Origin: Symbiotaphrina buchneri
Taxonomy: Eukaryota > Ascomycota > Symbiotaphrinales > Symbiotaphrinaceae
Length of the DNA: 64,000 nucleotides
Direction: 5' to 3'
NCBI GenBank assembly: GCA_001599915.1
Contig: BCIG01000012.1
Span: 682,001-746,000, forward strand
Made by a program: the position numbers and the translations under genes. Position 1 is the stretch's first letter. Each line of letters starts with the position of its first letter. Shown piece by piece: positions 10,642-22,105 of this stretch. Under the pieces are notes generated by a model. The model saw nothing but the letters and a program-made list of their open reading frames with translations. It had not been told where the DNA came from and ran no database searches.

Positions 10642-11724
10642 TTAACCAGTGATCCGGCTGAAATCTGCCGCAATATGATTCCACACTTTCTCCGCTGTTC
10701 CGTCCCTCCGAAACTGAGCAAGCAACTTCACCACCCTACCAGACGCGCTTTCTCCTTTCATATCCACTATGTACATGCCGCTGCCAGTCTCCCCATCACA
10801 TCCTCGGGCGACCGACAGATTTGCCATCAACGGCACCGCCGCCCCAGATCCTGTATTCTGCTTGGGTGGATACATGGCGCTCGTGGCGTAAAACAAATGC
10901 CGTTCACCAGCTTCAGCAGGCGGGGTTTGTATGAAGTACGTCAGGACACGGGATAGAGCGATCCTCAGAGACATTGCGAACCCTTCAGCGTCCCGACTGA
11001 TGCCACTTCTGACAACACCGGGGCAGGTGTGGATGAAGCTAACATCCGGCGCCTGTCGGGCAACCTCCTGGAGCAGCAGTGTCTCGACCGACGCAATGTG
11101 GTCCCGCCACTTGAGGAGAGGGAGACCCGTACCATAAATGTTCTCGAGATCGATAGGGCCCTCGAAGCCTGCTGCTCCAACACTGACGACTCGCCTAAGA
11201 TGGCTCGCCTTCTGGAGGAGCGGGAGAAGATTGAGAATGAAACGGAGGCGCGAGTGCAGGATAAGAGCAGGGACGAGCGGAAGACCTTCTGAAGTAGCTG
11301 TGTATAGAGTGAGTCTAAATATGTTTCAAGGTCTCGTGTGAACAATGGACGCCATGCTTGAGGAAGACGTACTTTTACTAAAGCCCATACTCGCTTGGCT
11401 TTCAATGAGGATGTTGATGGATGTTTCCCTGCTCTTGATCTGGCGGCATACCTCATCAACCACCCGCATAAGGCTGATGTCGGCCTTTATAAACTCGAAC
11501 TCGCCGCCCGGATTGAGTTGCGTGCAATCGTCGATGATGCCCTTGGCAGCCTCCTGAGATCGACCGATGATGTAGACCCGCGGTTTCACGGCGTGCTTGG
11601 CTAATGCTTTCAACGTGTATTCTCCAATGCCGCTTGTCCCCCCAACAAAGACTGCAACAAGGCCCTCTGGGAGGCTGGAGGCGATGCGTTCATTAGATGC
11701 GATGATATCGTGGAGTGGAACCAT
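10642..11724 (-). CDS. Short-chain dehydrogenase/reductase-like protein
   Basis: 335 residues from two exons, 11724-11373 and 11297-10642, joined across a 75-nt GTACGT...CACAG intron. A Rossmann nucleotide motif GGTSGIG sits at residues 28-34. Later blocks include INILIES, RRVVSVGAAG and FIHTCPGVVRSGI, typical of a fungal SDR subgroup. The usual catalytic YxxxK is not visible; the region reads KWRDHIASVETLLLQ. It may therefore be catalytically atypical. It is transcribed divergently from a Zn2Cys6 regulator 410 bp away, and a PhyH-type oxygenase lies beyond that. Together these suggest a tailoring role in a small metabolic group. Substrate unknown. Confidence 0.8.
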
Positions 11725-12134
11725 CTTGAGGGTTGAGCAATGAGGTCAGCCTCTGAATGCTGTGAAAATGGCAAAGCTCGGGATCACAAGGTCATCAGGG
11801 TGGGCTACGGGCATGTTTTATATTTGCAGATACAGAACAGGTCAAATTCCTTGTTAGTCCAACTACACGAGCTAGCAACTGGAATATGAAGGCAACCATG
11901 GTGTTTGGGCCCGCGTCGACTGCCAATCCCGCCAGTAGAGAAGCCACTTACTCTTTTGGTCTCGTATCGCCACGATTGGTTTAGCAAGTTTTGGGCATTC
12001 CGGACTTAAGCATCACTCCGATTTCTACCGCCCATGTTCCAATAATTTGCGCTCATTGATCGCTCCATGATTCGAGACCAGTCTTCCAATATACGAAGGC
12101 ACAGTATCTGGTTCCATCCTTTCCTTGCTGCATT
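11725..12134. other. Divergent promoter, SDR and Zn2Cys6 regulator
   Basis: A 410-bp shared intergenic region between two start codons facing away from each other. No operator was identified with confidence. Confidence 0.5.
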
Positions 12135-13530
12135 ATGGGGCGCCGCCAATCCCCTTCCATCCTAGACTTTACGGATACGTTCGTTCTCTCAACGCCAGAC
12201 TCGGAACAAGTCCTTTCCGAGGTCCCCAAAGCCTTGGCCGTCGATCCGTTCAGACAGCGGCGGGCTCATCGGAAGTCTAGCACAGGGTGTGGGAACTGTC
12301 GAAGGCGGCGAATAAAGGTTCAACTGCTCAGTGCTTGTACCCTATGTTGCTCACACCGGCTAATGCGGCCACTCTTAGTGCAACGAAGAAAGTCCCTGTG
12401 CAAGCTGTACACGAAGAGGAGAACAATGTCAACGGTTCGTGGGATGCAATAGTCCACGATCAATTCCTTCGATACCAACACGGACACTTCTCTCCGGCCC
12501 CAACTCGACAGACGCCGTCGTAAATCTCCTGCACCTCAAGCTATTTCACCATTTCCAGACATGTACAAGGCAGACGCTCTTGCTGGCCCCCGAGGTGTGG
12601 GAGCGCACGCTGCAGCTGTGCTTCGAGTTTGACTTTTTGATGAATGCTATCCTATGCATTGCAGCGCGGCACCTCCAAACTCTACATCCAGAAGATGACA
12701 CATACTCGACAGCGGCAGCCAGTCACCTATGCCGTGCATTGTCGCTGTTCCGACATGAACTATCGAATGAGTTTGCATCGATGCATATCGATGCTTTCTT
12801 AGCGACGTCACTCCTCCTGCAGTATGAAGTGTGGACTAGTACCGATTCCATAACACAGCGAGATGATGGCAGTCTGTCATTCGATCCATCACGGGACCCT
12901 ATCTTTACACTCAGCTCGGGATTGAAGCAAGTTTTCCTTAAAAGCGTTCCTCTCGCATCCGCCCAGCCCTCAAAACTGCTACCGCACATCACGTCTAACG
13001 TGCGGGATGTCCTCGTTCGATCTGCCGGTATCAGCGACGGCACGCTGGCGGAATATCAGGAGTTCTTCTCCTATCAGCGTCCGCTCAGCTTGGAACTGCT
13101 CAACAGGACTCCATCATACATCCGATTTCCGGACCCAGTCAGCTCGAAGAGCTCGTCGGAGTCGCAGGAGTGTCTTTCTAAAATGCATCAAGCACCGGAT
13201 CCAATGAGGGACGGATATACGTCCATTGTTACCGAACTCTGCCTCATCCTCTCATTCCTCCCGGAAGCGCACCCACCAACGTCTGCAGACAACAAGTCAT
13301 CCATCTTACCGGAATTGACGAGATACATTTTCATGTTTCCGATACTGTGCCGTGGGCCCTTTGCCTCAATGGTTCACCAGAGCGATCCACACGCCCTCGG
13401 CTTGCTCTATCACTTCTACCGTGCAGCGAGAACACTGCTCTCTCCGGTCGGCTGTTGGTGGGCATATAAACGGGCGAGTATGTCGGAAACGGCCCTGAAA
13501 GAATGGTCAATCAGAGCGTGTGGAGAGTAA
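12135..13530 (+). CDS. Zn2Cys6 transcription factor with fungal-specific C-terminal domain
   Basis: 444 residues from exons 12135-12317 and 12379-13530. The 61-nt intron splits the zinc cluster. After splicing the cluster reads C-x2-C-x6-C-x5-C-x2-C-x6-C (starts CGNCRRRRIKC) at about residues 52-78, so it should bind CGG-type DNA half sites in the nucleus. The long C-terminal part (words LAPEVWER, NAILCIAARHL, LGLLYHFYRAART) resembles the Upc2-like group of fungal regulators. The gene is divergent from the dehydrogenase and convergent with the PhyH-type oxygenase, so a local regulatory role is plausible but inferred. Confidence 0.85.
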
Positions 13531-13613
13531 CAGGCTACCAAGTTGGCAGGTTCACACGAGTTTTGATTTATTGAAATGACATTAAGAGTCAGATTCTTGT
13601 CTACGAGCATTAA

Positions 13614-15042
13614 TCATGCTGCATGCTGCTGTAGCTCTAATCCGAGGTCCCTATTGAATGGTAGATCATAGCCGTTATGTTTGATAAAGTCCCTCAGCAC
13701 ATCGTCGCCCTGCAGGTAAACACTGTCAATAGTGCTTTCTGGCAAGCCTCTCTTTGCCCGGTCCGCTTTCAGACGCGCCAATTCATCATCGACCTTGTTG
13801 AGCTTGAAGGCCGAATTGCGCGGGTACCAGAACATTCTCGGCCGCGTGGGATGAAATTCAGGTATAGAGGTCCGGCCGAGTGCGCGGAGGATGACTTGTT
13901 CCAGCAGAGACTGAGAATAATCAGCGAATGGACTCGAGCGATTGCTGAGAGTATACAACGAAGGCTGCATGATAGATCAGACTCACATAATCTTTGCTTC
14001 CAGGACTTCGGTTTAGGTTATACGGCTCCTTGAGCGTGACATGAGGATTTGTGATTACTCTCGCGTAATGCTTGTAGTTAAAGCCGTTGGTGTGCGGCAA
14101 GAACCCGTGCAGAATGAAAGTGTCACCAGCTTTTGCCTCAATGGCTACAAATTTCTGACAGTCTTTGGCGTGGCTACAGATCATTGGTGTGTCGACGACG
14201 GGATCGAGGCCTTCGGGATGGGCGTACAGCTTTTCACATACCCCTATAAGTCAAGTCAGCCAGGGCACAATTTCCAGGCACAGGTGATCGGGTCGTGAGG
14301 TTTTCGACGTATATAGGCTCATGCAGCTTGAATATCCAACCGTGTACTCACCCTTCAGCGCATCCTCACAAACCCAGGTGCCGCCTCCATTCTTCGGAAT
14401 ATCCGTGAAGCAATGCACAATCGTCATCGCCGTGCTCGACGAGTCCAGAAACGCGCGGTACCAGTCATTGTCGAAGTGAAACCCCGCCTTGCTCTGGGGC
14501 GGATGCGACGCAGGATCTTCTTTCGACCGCGCCGCACTCCCGAAATTCACAATGAAGTTATCGCCGACCCAGCGCTCACGGGTCTCATGGATCCTGTCCT
14601 CTCCGCCACAGAGGTCGACGATCTTCCCCCACGCCTTGGGGCAGAAGTCCTCGTTGCGCACTTGGCGGTGGTGCGCGACGTGGAGGTACTCTTCCTTCCA
14701 AGTGGACTTGTCGTGCGCGGCGTATCCTGTCCGCGTCCAGAAATCGGGCAGCCATTCGTCGATATACGTTTTGTCGAAGCCGCCCTCGACCTTCAGCCAG
14801 CCGTGCACCAGGAAATGCTCGGCCTCCTCATCGGTTAAGGATTTGTATGGTTTCGAAGGTGGTATGGGCTTCTCCAGCTCTCCGAATGTCTCAGGAGGCG
14901 CCGTTTTGGCAGTGCATAACCTGGCGTCGCCATCAACTGGCCTACCGGGCGTTATACTTCCGTTGGCCCACTACATGTCCCGTTAGGCTTGCATCAGATG
15001 GATGGGTTCTCGCAGACCTACCTGTGGCTGAAAGTAGGCCAT
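13614..15042 (-). CDS. PhyH-family Fe(II)/2-oxoglutarate dioxygenase-like protein
   Basis: 397 residues from four exons: 15042-15022, 14970-14352, 14243-13987 and 13910-13614. The first exon is only seven codons (MAYFQPQ). Intron phases agree at each junction. The metal-binding H-x-D is seen as HFDND at about residues 172-174. A distal His/Arg block reads HGFLPHTNGFNYKHYAR, where the third ligand and the 2-oxoglutarate-binding Arg would lie. The C-terminal 100 residues (RPRMFWYPRN, LARLKADRAKRG) are characteristic of a fungal subgroup I cannot name. Likely a cytosolic hydroxylase of a small molecule. It ends close to the convergent Zn2Cys6 gene. Confidence 0.8.
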
Positions 15043-15535
15043 TTTCGTGCGCAGCCGGTGGGAAGCGTCGCGATAGCAGCCCGAGAGGGCATATCAGAGG
15101 AGTCGGTTTGCATATAGGCTGCGTTCCCCGCATCTTCGGTAGAACGGCATTGGGTCTAACCTTTGCGGGCAATTCTGCTCGGGGGAGTCCCAACTCCGAG
15201 AACTTCAGGACGGGAAAAGGGCAGAAGGAGGGTCGTGACGAGCCGGAAGAATCAATAACTCCGAATCACCGCGGGTCTCTTCTCCCTTACTTTCGGGTTA
15301 CCTTTATCCGCTTTCTTCCCCACAAAGCTTGATAAAGTGTACCGACTCGATGCTAGTCCTCTGCAGTCATCCTAGTCAAACCAGAACAGGGTTCGATAGC
15401 AGGAAACGTAACGGCCCGAGACCGAAGCTGGCCTCGTACAAAATTGGCGGTATAGAACGAGGACGAAAATGGACTTTTCGGGCATTACCCTTAGGAGCAG
15501 AGAGTTGGAGACGTTGTCATTCCCATTGGGAATTA
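15043..15535. other. Intergenic up to the transposon
   Basis: No gene is supported. It contains the promoter of the PhyH-type gene and ends at the left terminal repeat of the DNA transposon. Confidence 0.5.
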
Positions 15536-15755
15536 TTAGAGAGGTTTCGCAACCTGAACTTTCTGGACTGGACTATCTCTTCTTGGCGCAATTTCCCCTA
15601 GTCTAGCAACTTTCAAAAATTGCAGGTTTCGCAACTTCCTACCTAAATCCTGGACTATAGGCTTGGCACCTTAGTAAGCTTTGAAGCTGATGGGCCCCCT
15701 TGATATCAGAATCGACTCCTAGCTAACCAGCAACGGCCTCTACAGCCCGTACACC

Positions 15756-16980
15756 ATGGATATCATCTCCAAGGCTGCAGTTTCGGCCGCTGTATCATGG
15801 CTTCTGATGGCGGAGATGGCGGTGAGCGCCGATCAGGCCGTAACCGACGTCGCTGTGGCCCACGTTGTCGCCTATCTGATTCAGAATCCACCTCCTATAA
15901 GAAACTGGACTCCAAAGCTCAAGATACGTTATCGACGCGGCTCGTACGACCTGGATGACTGGACTGAAGACGAAGTAAAGCACCGTATGCGGTACAGTGT
16001 CTTTCCCCTTGACTTTAAGTTAGACTGACCAGCTGGAGTAGGTTCGGTCCGGAGGAGATTCGAGCTATCGTCCCCCACCTAGGCCTCGAGACAATCAAGT
16101 ATCGCAATCGCTATAAGACAAGCCCCACCGAAGCCTTTTGTCTGCTGCTAGCAAAGATGGCATATCCGGTTAGACTAAGCGACTTGATGGGTGAATTTGG
16201 CAAGTCAGAGAGCTAGATGTCCAGCGTCTTCAATGACGTTGTATATCACCTGGTCGAACGCTATGGAAACAAGCTTTATTGGGATGGAGATCACCTATCT
16301 CGCAGACGGCTGAATCAATACGTCCGGGCGGTGCGACGGCGCAAGCTTAAAGAGAATCGGGTATGGGGGTTTATTGATGGGACCTTCCGACCTATACGCC
16401 GGCCTGGAGGGACGGTTGAGGGTGTTGGCATCCAGCAACTCATGTACTCCGGCCATAAACACGATTATGGCATGCATTTTCAGGCGATTATGACTCCAGA
16501 CGGAATCATATCGCATCTTTACGGGCCTGTCCAAGGTAGCATGGTGGATTCTGTCTTGCTTACAACGTCTGATCTTACCTAGAGGCTCTGATCCGTCAAT
16601 GCTGGCCGAAGACAAACGATCTATGTATACAGGGATGCTGGTTATGCATGTGGAGAAGGCATGCTGTCCCTATACAAAAAGGCTTATGGCGGGTAGGTTG
16701 ATTTGACATGAAAGCAATTTAATTGCAAGATGTCAAAGCTTCGTATCTTTGTTGAGAATGGTTTCGGACAAGTTGTATCCCTCTGGAGGATGGAGGCCTA
16801 CGAGGACATGCATAAAATGGGACTCTCCCCGGTCGGTTGTTATTATCAAGTTGCTGTTTTATAAATCTCAAAACAATTATTGATGGATACAATCAAATCT
16901 TGATGGCATATGAGCTTGATCCTCCGTCTTTACACGAATATCTATACCTGTCTGATGATCCTTATTACCTTTCAGATTAG
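15756..16980 (+). pseudogene. PIF/Harbinger transposase (DDE_4 type), broken
   Basis: Starts MDIISKAAVS. A 50-nt intron (15992-16041) joins it to RFGPEEIRAIVPHLGLE. The catalytic core is recognisable: WGFIDGTFRP with the first Asp, YSGHKHDYGMHFQA, YVYRDAGYA with the second Asp, and FVENGFG with the Glu. In-frame stops include TAG at 16214-16216, where a Trp codon is expected before MSSVFND, and further stops after LLTTSDLT near 16580. The frame is largely preserved between them, which fits base substitution rather than deletion. Beyond about 16860 the sequence becomes AT-rich and the end is uncertain. Confidence 0.8.
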
Positions 16981-17439
16981 TCTGTATAAAAACCGGGAGT
17001 CTTGAAATTATGATGGTTGAGTCCGCATGGGGTAGTCTAAAATCTTATCATTGTATGTTAACGAAGTATTTCAACACCAAGACAAAAAAGTGGTGATCAC
17101 CGGGTAAAGCAGCGGGAAACCATGTAAAAACACGTAATTCTATGGTGAATCTATCGATATCACGGGTAAATTGATGGGAAATCATATAAAAAACCTTAAT
17201 ACCAAGGTAGAAAAGTGGTGATCTCTGGGTAAGTTAGTGGGAGCCTTACTTGAAAGTTCTAGTTAAGGCCCACTGTAATTACAGGTAGGAGCTTACTAAA
17301 TGTGCATTTACTGACAGTGAATATATCTACTAAAGCCTTGCGGTAGAGTTTGACCTAAGTATATTATATACTAATTTATATAGAGAGCTACTTTAACTAT
17401 ACTTAACCTTAAGGTAATTTCTATGCAAGCTGTATCTTC

Positions 17440-18873
17440 TCAACTTACATCGTCTTCTTCTCCACCATCTCCCATACGATATCTCTGTTGCAGAAGCATC
17501 AGGATCCTATCTAAACTTCTCCGTTGATACCGTATATCGTCTTTAATATGATCTATTCGTTCCTGCAGGTGCAAAAACTCCGGTTGCAGGCTATTCTGAC
17601 CGGTGTTTGGTTGACTCAGAGACTCGATTGCAGTGGCCAGTCGTCTTGCAGACTTATCAAGAGCCGAGGCCGTATTGATGCTGTTCTGCGTAATTGAATC
17701 CTTCAACTCTCCAACCACCTCCTGGGCATATTTACGAGCCATCTTCTTTGGTTGACATGTAGTAGATCGGCCACGACTTGAGCTTCCTCCTCGAGCTGGT
17801 GTTGAGCTACGACCTCGTGCTGAAGGAGTAGGTTCTCTGGTGGTGTTTTGGCCAGGAGTATCCACGCTGACAGGAGCCTCAACAGTACTATTTGAAACAA
17901 CCTCTTCTGGCTCGTCACTGAGCTCACTGTCATTCTCTACCGCATCTTCCTCCTCCTCCTCCTTATCGTCAACTATAACCTCTTGTTGTACGGCCATACC
18001 GGCCCTTATTTGATCACGGATTGCTTCGGCGTTGTTCTTCAATATCGTCTTCTCCTGAGCAGCTTTCTCTGCAGACTTAGAGTTCTGTTTCTCCTGCTTC
18101 TTACAAGCAGCATCCTCTTTCCTCTGGACCTCTGCTTATTTGAAGCCCTCGACATGATTCTCCCATTTGTCTAGGAGCTTGAGTAACTGCCTAGTCTGAC
18201 GTTCAGTTCCAGAAGGTCTTTCCATCTGATTGTCTTCAAACTCCAACCTTCTCCGTCGCTCCAACAATCGATCCATATGTTTCCGACAGTCGGTAACACC
18301 GTGGTGGTTAAAGGTTCGTTTCACCCAATCAGATACCGTGTCCCAGAAGGCTGTCCTCTTATTTATCCAGTAATAACGCTGATTCAGACAGTATTCGACG
18401 AACTCTACATTCTCCATCATTGTCCATTCGACTCGGGGTTTTCATGACCGTTTTCTGGAGCCTGTCGGCTGCTCAACATTATCAGAGACTTCCGATACGA
18501 CACCGTCTGTCACCGTGGAGCTTGAAGCTGTCGTTTCAGTCGCTTGCAACGCTAAGAGCGCTATTTCGGTCGTTGTTTCAAGCGTCTGCGACAACGTAGT
18601 AGGAAGCGACGTCTGCTGTGACGGTGGAGCTGTTTGCAACGGCGTAACTGACTGCGCTCGGCTTGGTAGGAGGCTCAGGCTTGTTGCTGCTGTTGCAGCT
18701 GGTGTTGAAGGCAACAAGGATCCAAGGATGATACTCGGTCAGGGCATTCGGACGGTGTTTGGTGTTGTCCATGGCTGTCGCTGGGCTTGTATAGTATCAC
18801 CACCTCTTCCTGGAGTTGATCCTTGATGTTGGAGATCGCTGACACGGCTTAGGATTCGTTCGGCTTCGTCCAT
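17440..18873 (-). pseudogene. Myb/SANT-like companion protein of the transposon, broken
   Basis: One reading frame of 478 codons from ATG at 18873 to the stop at 17440, interrupted by three in-frame stops: TGA at 18741-18739, TGA at 18444-18442 and TAA at 18138-18136. Without them it reads as a single protein. It has a Ser/Thr/Pro-rich N-terminus, a Trp-containing Myb/SANT-like segment (RVEWT, YWINKRTAFWDTVSDW), a Lys/Glu-rich coiled-coil stretch, an acidic block and a C-terminal helical region. Such proteins pair with the transposase for DNA binding in PIF/Harbinger elements. Each stop is one C-to-T step from CGA or CAA. Confidence 0.75.
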
Positions 18874-19190
18874 CGCGATACTACTATAACTGATCACCTG
18901 TGGGAGGGGGGGTGGTCAGCAAGGAGGCGGAGGAGCAAGGACGTTGCAGCAGCCAATGAGAAGTTTCTCCGGGAGATAGCTTAGTTAGGGAAGTCGAAAA
19001 GCTGGACTATCGCTTCTGGACTATCTTTAAATTACGATCTGCTGACGAATTGCTGAAATAGGCAGGTGGAGACAGCGGAAAATCGCTTCTCCGGAGATAG
19101 TCCAGAAAATCAAAGAGTTGCGAAACCTCTCTAAATTTCCCACTCTCAGGTAGTTCTCGACTATCCCTACACCGTACTACCAAGGTCCTA

Positions 19191-21316
19191 CTACACGACC
19201 TCTCCCGTCCTCTCCACTCTCTCGGTAGCAACATCGTTGTCGCCGCCGACTTTCTTCTCCACGGCGGGCGGGACCTCGTCGCCCTCCTCACCCAGCAGCG
19301 CAAAGAGGCCAATCTCGCGCTCAATCCGCTCCTTCTCCTTCTCGTCCTCAGCCATCCCGGCGGCGCCGAACAACTCGTCCATCTCCTCGAGGGTCCTGCC
19401 CTTGGTCTCGGGGACAAAGAAGAAGATGTAGGCCGCGCCCACGGTGGTGATGGCGCCGAAGAAGATGAATGCCCCAAATGAGGTGCTGGAGATGAAGGGC
19501 GAGGTCGAGATGCCGACGGCGAAGTTGTTGAGCTAGAAGGCGTAAGCTTGACTGTGCGAGGTATAGGTACTGGAAATGGAGAACATACCCAGTTGCTGCT
19601 CCCGCCAATACTGACGCCTTTGGCACGCATGCTCAAGGGGAAGACTTCCGAAACGACCTATGGATCGTCAGTGTCTCATGTCTACGATTCCAACGAGGAA
19701 GGGAGACCAACAATCCATGCGACCGGGCCCCAGGAGTACCCGAAGTTGGCGCAGAAGATCCACACGAAGACGACAGCAGCCCAACCCGCACCCTTGTTCT
19801 TCCCTGCCGCCCACCTGTCCTTGTAGCCGCCGATCAGGCCTGCGACGATGAAATGGCACGCCGCCATGCCGATGGCTCCGGCGATGAGGATCGACTTCCG
19901 ACCGAAGCGGTCGACCCAGAGCACGGCTGGGATGGTAAAGAGGAATTCGAGGATACCGACCACTCCCGTAGCGAGCAGACTGGTGGTGCTGCCGGAAAAG
20001 CCCAAGTCGTCGAAAATGTACGGCCTGTCGCCGGTTAGCAAGAAGCACATTGAATAGACGACTAGAATGGTCAACTTACGCGTAGTAGTTGATCGCGTTA
20101 ATTCCATTCCATTGTTGGAAGGTCATGACGAGGCACTGCCGAGATAGGATCAGCATCTAGTTGTGTGGCCGGGGTTCATGTCATCATGGTAGACGAAGCT
20201 ACATACAGCCACAGTCGTCCGCTTGAACAGCGATGGGTTCGTGATCAACGAGGAGTAATCCTTGACACCGATCATGAACCTGCTCTTGAAGGACCCGTCT
20301 TGGTATTGCGGGTACTTCTTCCGGGAGGTAAACAACTCGAATTCCCGGAGGGCTTTCATCTCAAGGTACTCGACGCGCACGCCCAGGTCGTCCATAGGCT
20401 TCCGGCGCAGCTTGGCCAACGTCTGAAGACACTCTTCATCACGGCCCTGGTTGATGAGGTGACGTGGTGACTGCGGCATGAAGCCAACCATGCCACCCGC
20501 AAGCACGAGCGCAGGCAAGAGTTGGATACAAACTGGAACCAGCCACGCTGCGTTGGATTGGCCTTCCCCGGTGCCGCCGATGTAATTGGTACCGTAACCA
20601 ATCTATGACGCGGTCAGTCTATGGCAATAAGGAAGCAAACGTCGCAGAAGACCACCTACCCAGAAGCTGACCATGATTCCAAAGGTGATGGCCAATTGCT
20701 GCAGGGCCACCAGCGATCCTCTGACCTCGGGCGGGGAGAGCTCGGCATTGTACAGAGGTACAACCATACTGAGACTTCCTACTCCCAATCCAGTCACGAA
20801 CCGGCCGGCAAAGACGTAGTTCTTGTTCTCTGTGCACGCCTGAACGATGACACCGACGATGAAGACCATGCAGGCTAGGAAAGCGCAGGAACGACGACCC
20901 AAAGCATCAGCGAGGTAACCGTTGGCCAGCGAACCGACCCAGGCACCGAGCTCTAGGATGGAGGTCATCAATCCTTGTGCTATGCCTGTTTGCGCGGCAT
21001 AACCGTTCGTCTACTTGCTGTGAGTCTCCGGTATTGCTGTGGATTGGGCATACAGGCTAACACACCTTGTTCTGGAAAGATTTCATGGTCAAGACCTGGG
21101 CGAACATGCCCTGGTTGTCTAGAACAGCGAGTCAGCCTGTGTGAAGAGAGATGCGGGAGATCAAGTGAGCATACATCCATACACCAAACCACCAAGGGCA
21201 GCAAAGATAGCGATAGCGCTGGTGTGGCCATTGTGGAAGAGACCTTTCAGACCCGAGGGCCCTGCAATACGCGCACGGCGTGCAGAGAGTTGGTTGCCAG
21301 CACCTACTGGAGCCAT
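19191..21316 (-). CDS. MFS sugar porter (hexose/quinate-type transporter)
   Basis: 573 residues from eight exons: 21316-21175, 21118-21066, 21010-20660, 20602-20207, 20135-20080, 20024-19712, 19657-19589 and 19532-19191. All junctions are GT-AG and in phase. Sugar-porter signatures are clear: GGLVYGYNQG, ADALGRR, RFVTGLGVG, VPLYNAELSPPEVRG, QQWNGINAINYY, DRFGRK, SEVFPLSMRAKG and PETKGRTLEEMDELF. Twelve membrane helices are expected in the plasma membrane. The usual PESPRWL reads PQSPRHL here. Substrate cannot be fixed from sequence; monosaccharides or quinate are the likely classes. It is transcribed divergently from the Zn2Cys6 gene at 22106, which may control it. Confidence 0.9.
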
Positions 21317-21422
21317 GATGCTTGATAATCAGGGACGATGCCGATCCTTGAAATGTCTTGCAGGTGGATGCCGGACTGCGCTTGTGGGAGAAAGATCTCC
21401 GGGGGAGGGCTTCCCCATGCCC

Positions 21423-21430
21423 TATATATA
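21423..21430 (-). promoter_or_regulatory. TATA-box candidate for the sugar porter
   Basis: TATATATA lies about 107 bp upstream of the transporter start codon and is flanked by G/C-rich sequence. A GGG/CCC-rich near-palindrome around 21460-21490 lies further upstream and could be an operator. Neither was tested. Confidence 0.4.
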
Positions 21431-22105
21431 CTCCGCGCAAATTGCGGACCCGGTTGATTGGGGGTGGATTAGACCCCCGGGGTTTTGGCCCCATGGGATA
21501 GCCATGTGGAGATCGGTATTGGGCTGGCGCTCCATCCAGAGGCGCCCGGGACGGACGAAGCCGATTTGTTTAGGCTAAATGCGAGCAGCTGAAGAAAAAC
21601 ATGGCAGTAAAGGAGTGCAACGTTGACCCAGCGCGAGACAGCGCGAAACAGGCCGTCCGAACCGTGACAGCGAGAATTGGTGAAGATTGCTGGCCGGGCT
21701 GACTGGTGGGTCTGTGCTAAGTGGACCCGAAGCCGAACGATCCGAGTTGAAATGACGCGGCCACGCCTGCTCTATGCGCAATCAGGAAGGAACTGCATCA
21801 TTCTTCTCCACATCTCAGACCGGTCCTAACCTTGTTGATGGAGATATATTCAGCCTGAATGCCGTAGAAGGTCGCCTGAGCATTGTTATTGGAAATTGGA
21901 AGAATTGGAAGAATAATCTTATGAAACAAGAAACGAACCGGCACACATCTTAGCTGAATTAAAGTCCTTCATCAGCCGCCGTCACCCGTGACCAAAACCG
22001 TTCCCGCCGAGGGCCGCCTCACCGCCTTGGCAGCAGACGCCACGTGATGACTTGCTCCTGGACTAGCCCCGGATTGGCTAGTCAAGCGGCAGGGCGGCTC
22101 GCGGT
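21431..22105. other. Rest of divergent promoter between sugar porter and Zn2Cys6 regulator
   Basis: The start codons at 21316 and 22106 face away from each other, 789 bp apart. No coding signal is supported in the spacer. Confidence 0.5.

Larger units (their letters stand above)
15536..19134 (+). mobile_element. PIF/Harbinger-type DNA transposon, decayed
   Basis: A 3.6-kb element bounded by an 18-bp perfect terminal inverted repeat (TTAGAGAGGTTTCGCAAC at 15536-15553 and its complement at 19117-19134). Related subterminal words such as CTGGACTATC recur at both ends. It carries the two genes typical of PIF/Harbinger elements: a DDE transposase on the plus strand and a Myb/SANT-like protein on the minus strand. 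Both are interrupted by in-frame stops of a kind made by C-to-T or G-to-A change, as repeat-induced point mutation would do. A 3-bp target duplication could not be resolved: TTA on the left faces TAA on the right. The element is not active as it stands. Confidence 0.85.

Noticed and set aside
11029-11292. Charged plus-strand frame (Glu/Arg-rich)
   Set aside because: It lies antisense to the conserved second exon of the dehydrogenase gene.
14413-14986. Plus-strand frames opposite the PhyH-type gene
   Set aside because: They are shadows of the spliced minus-strand gene, whose catalytic motifs are clear.
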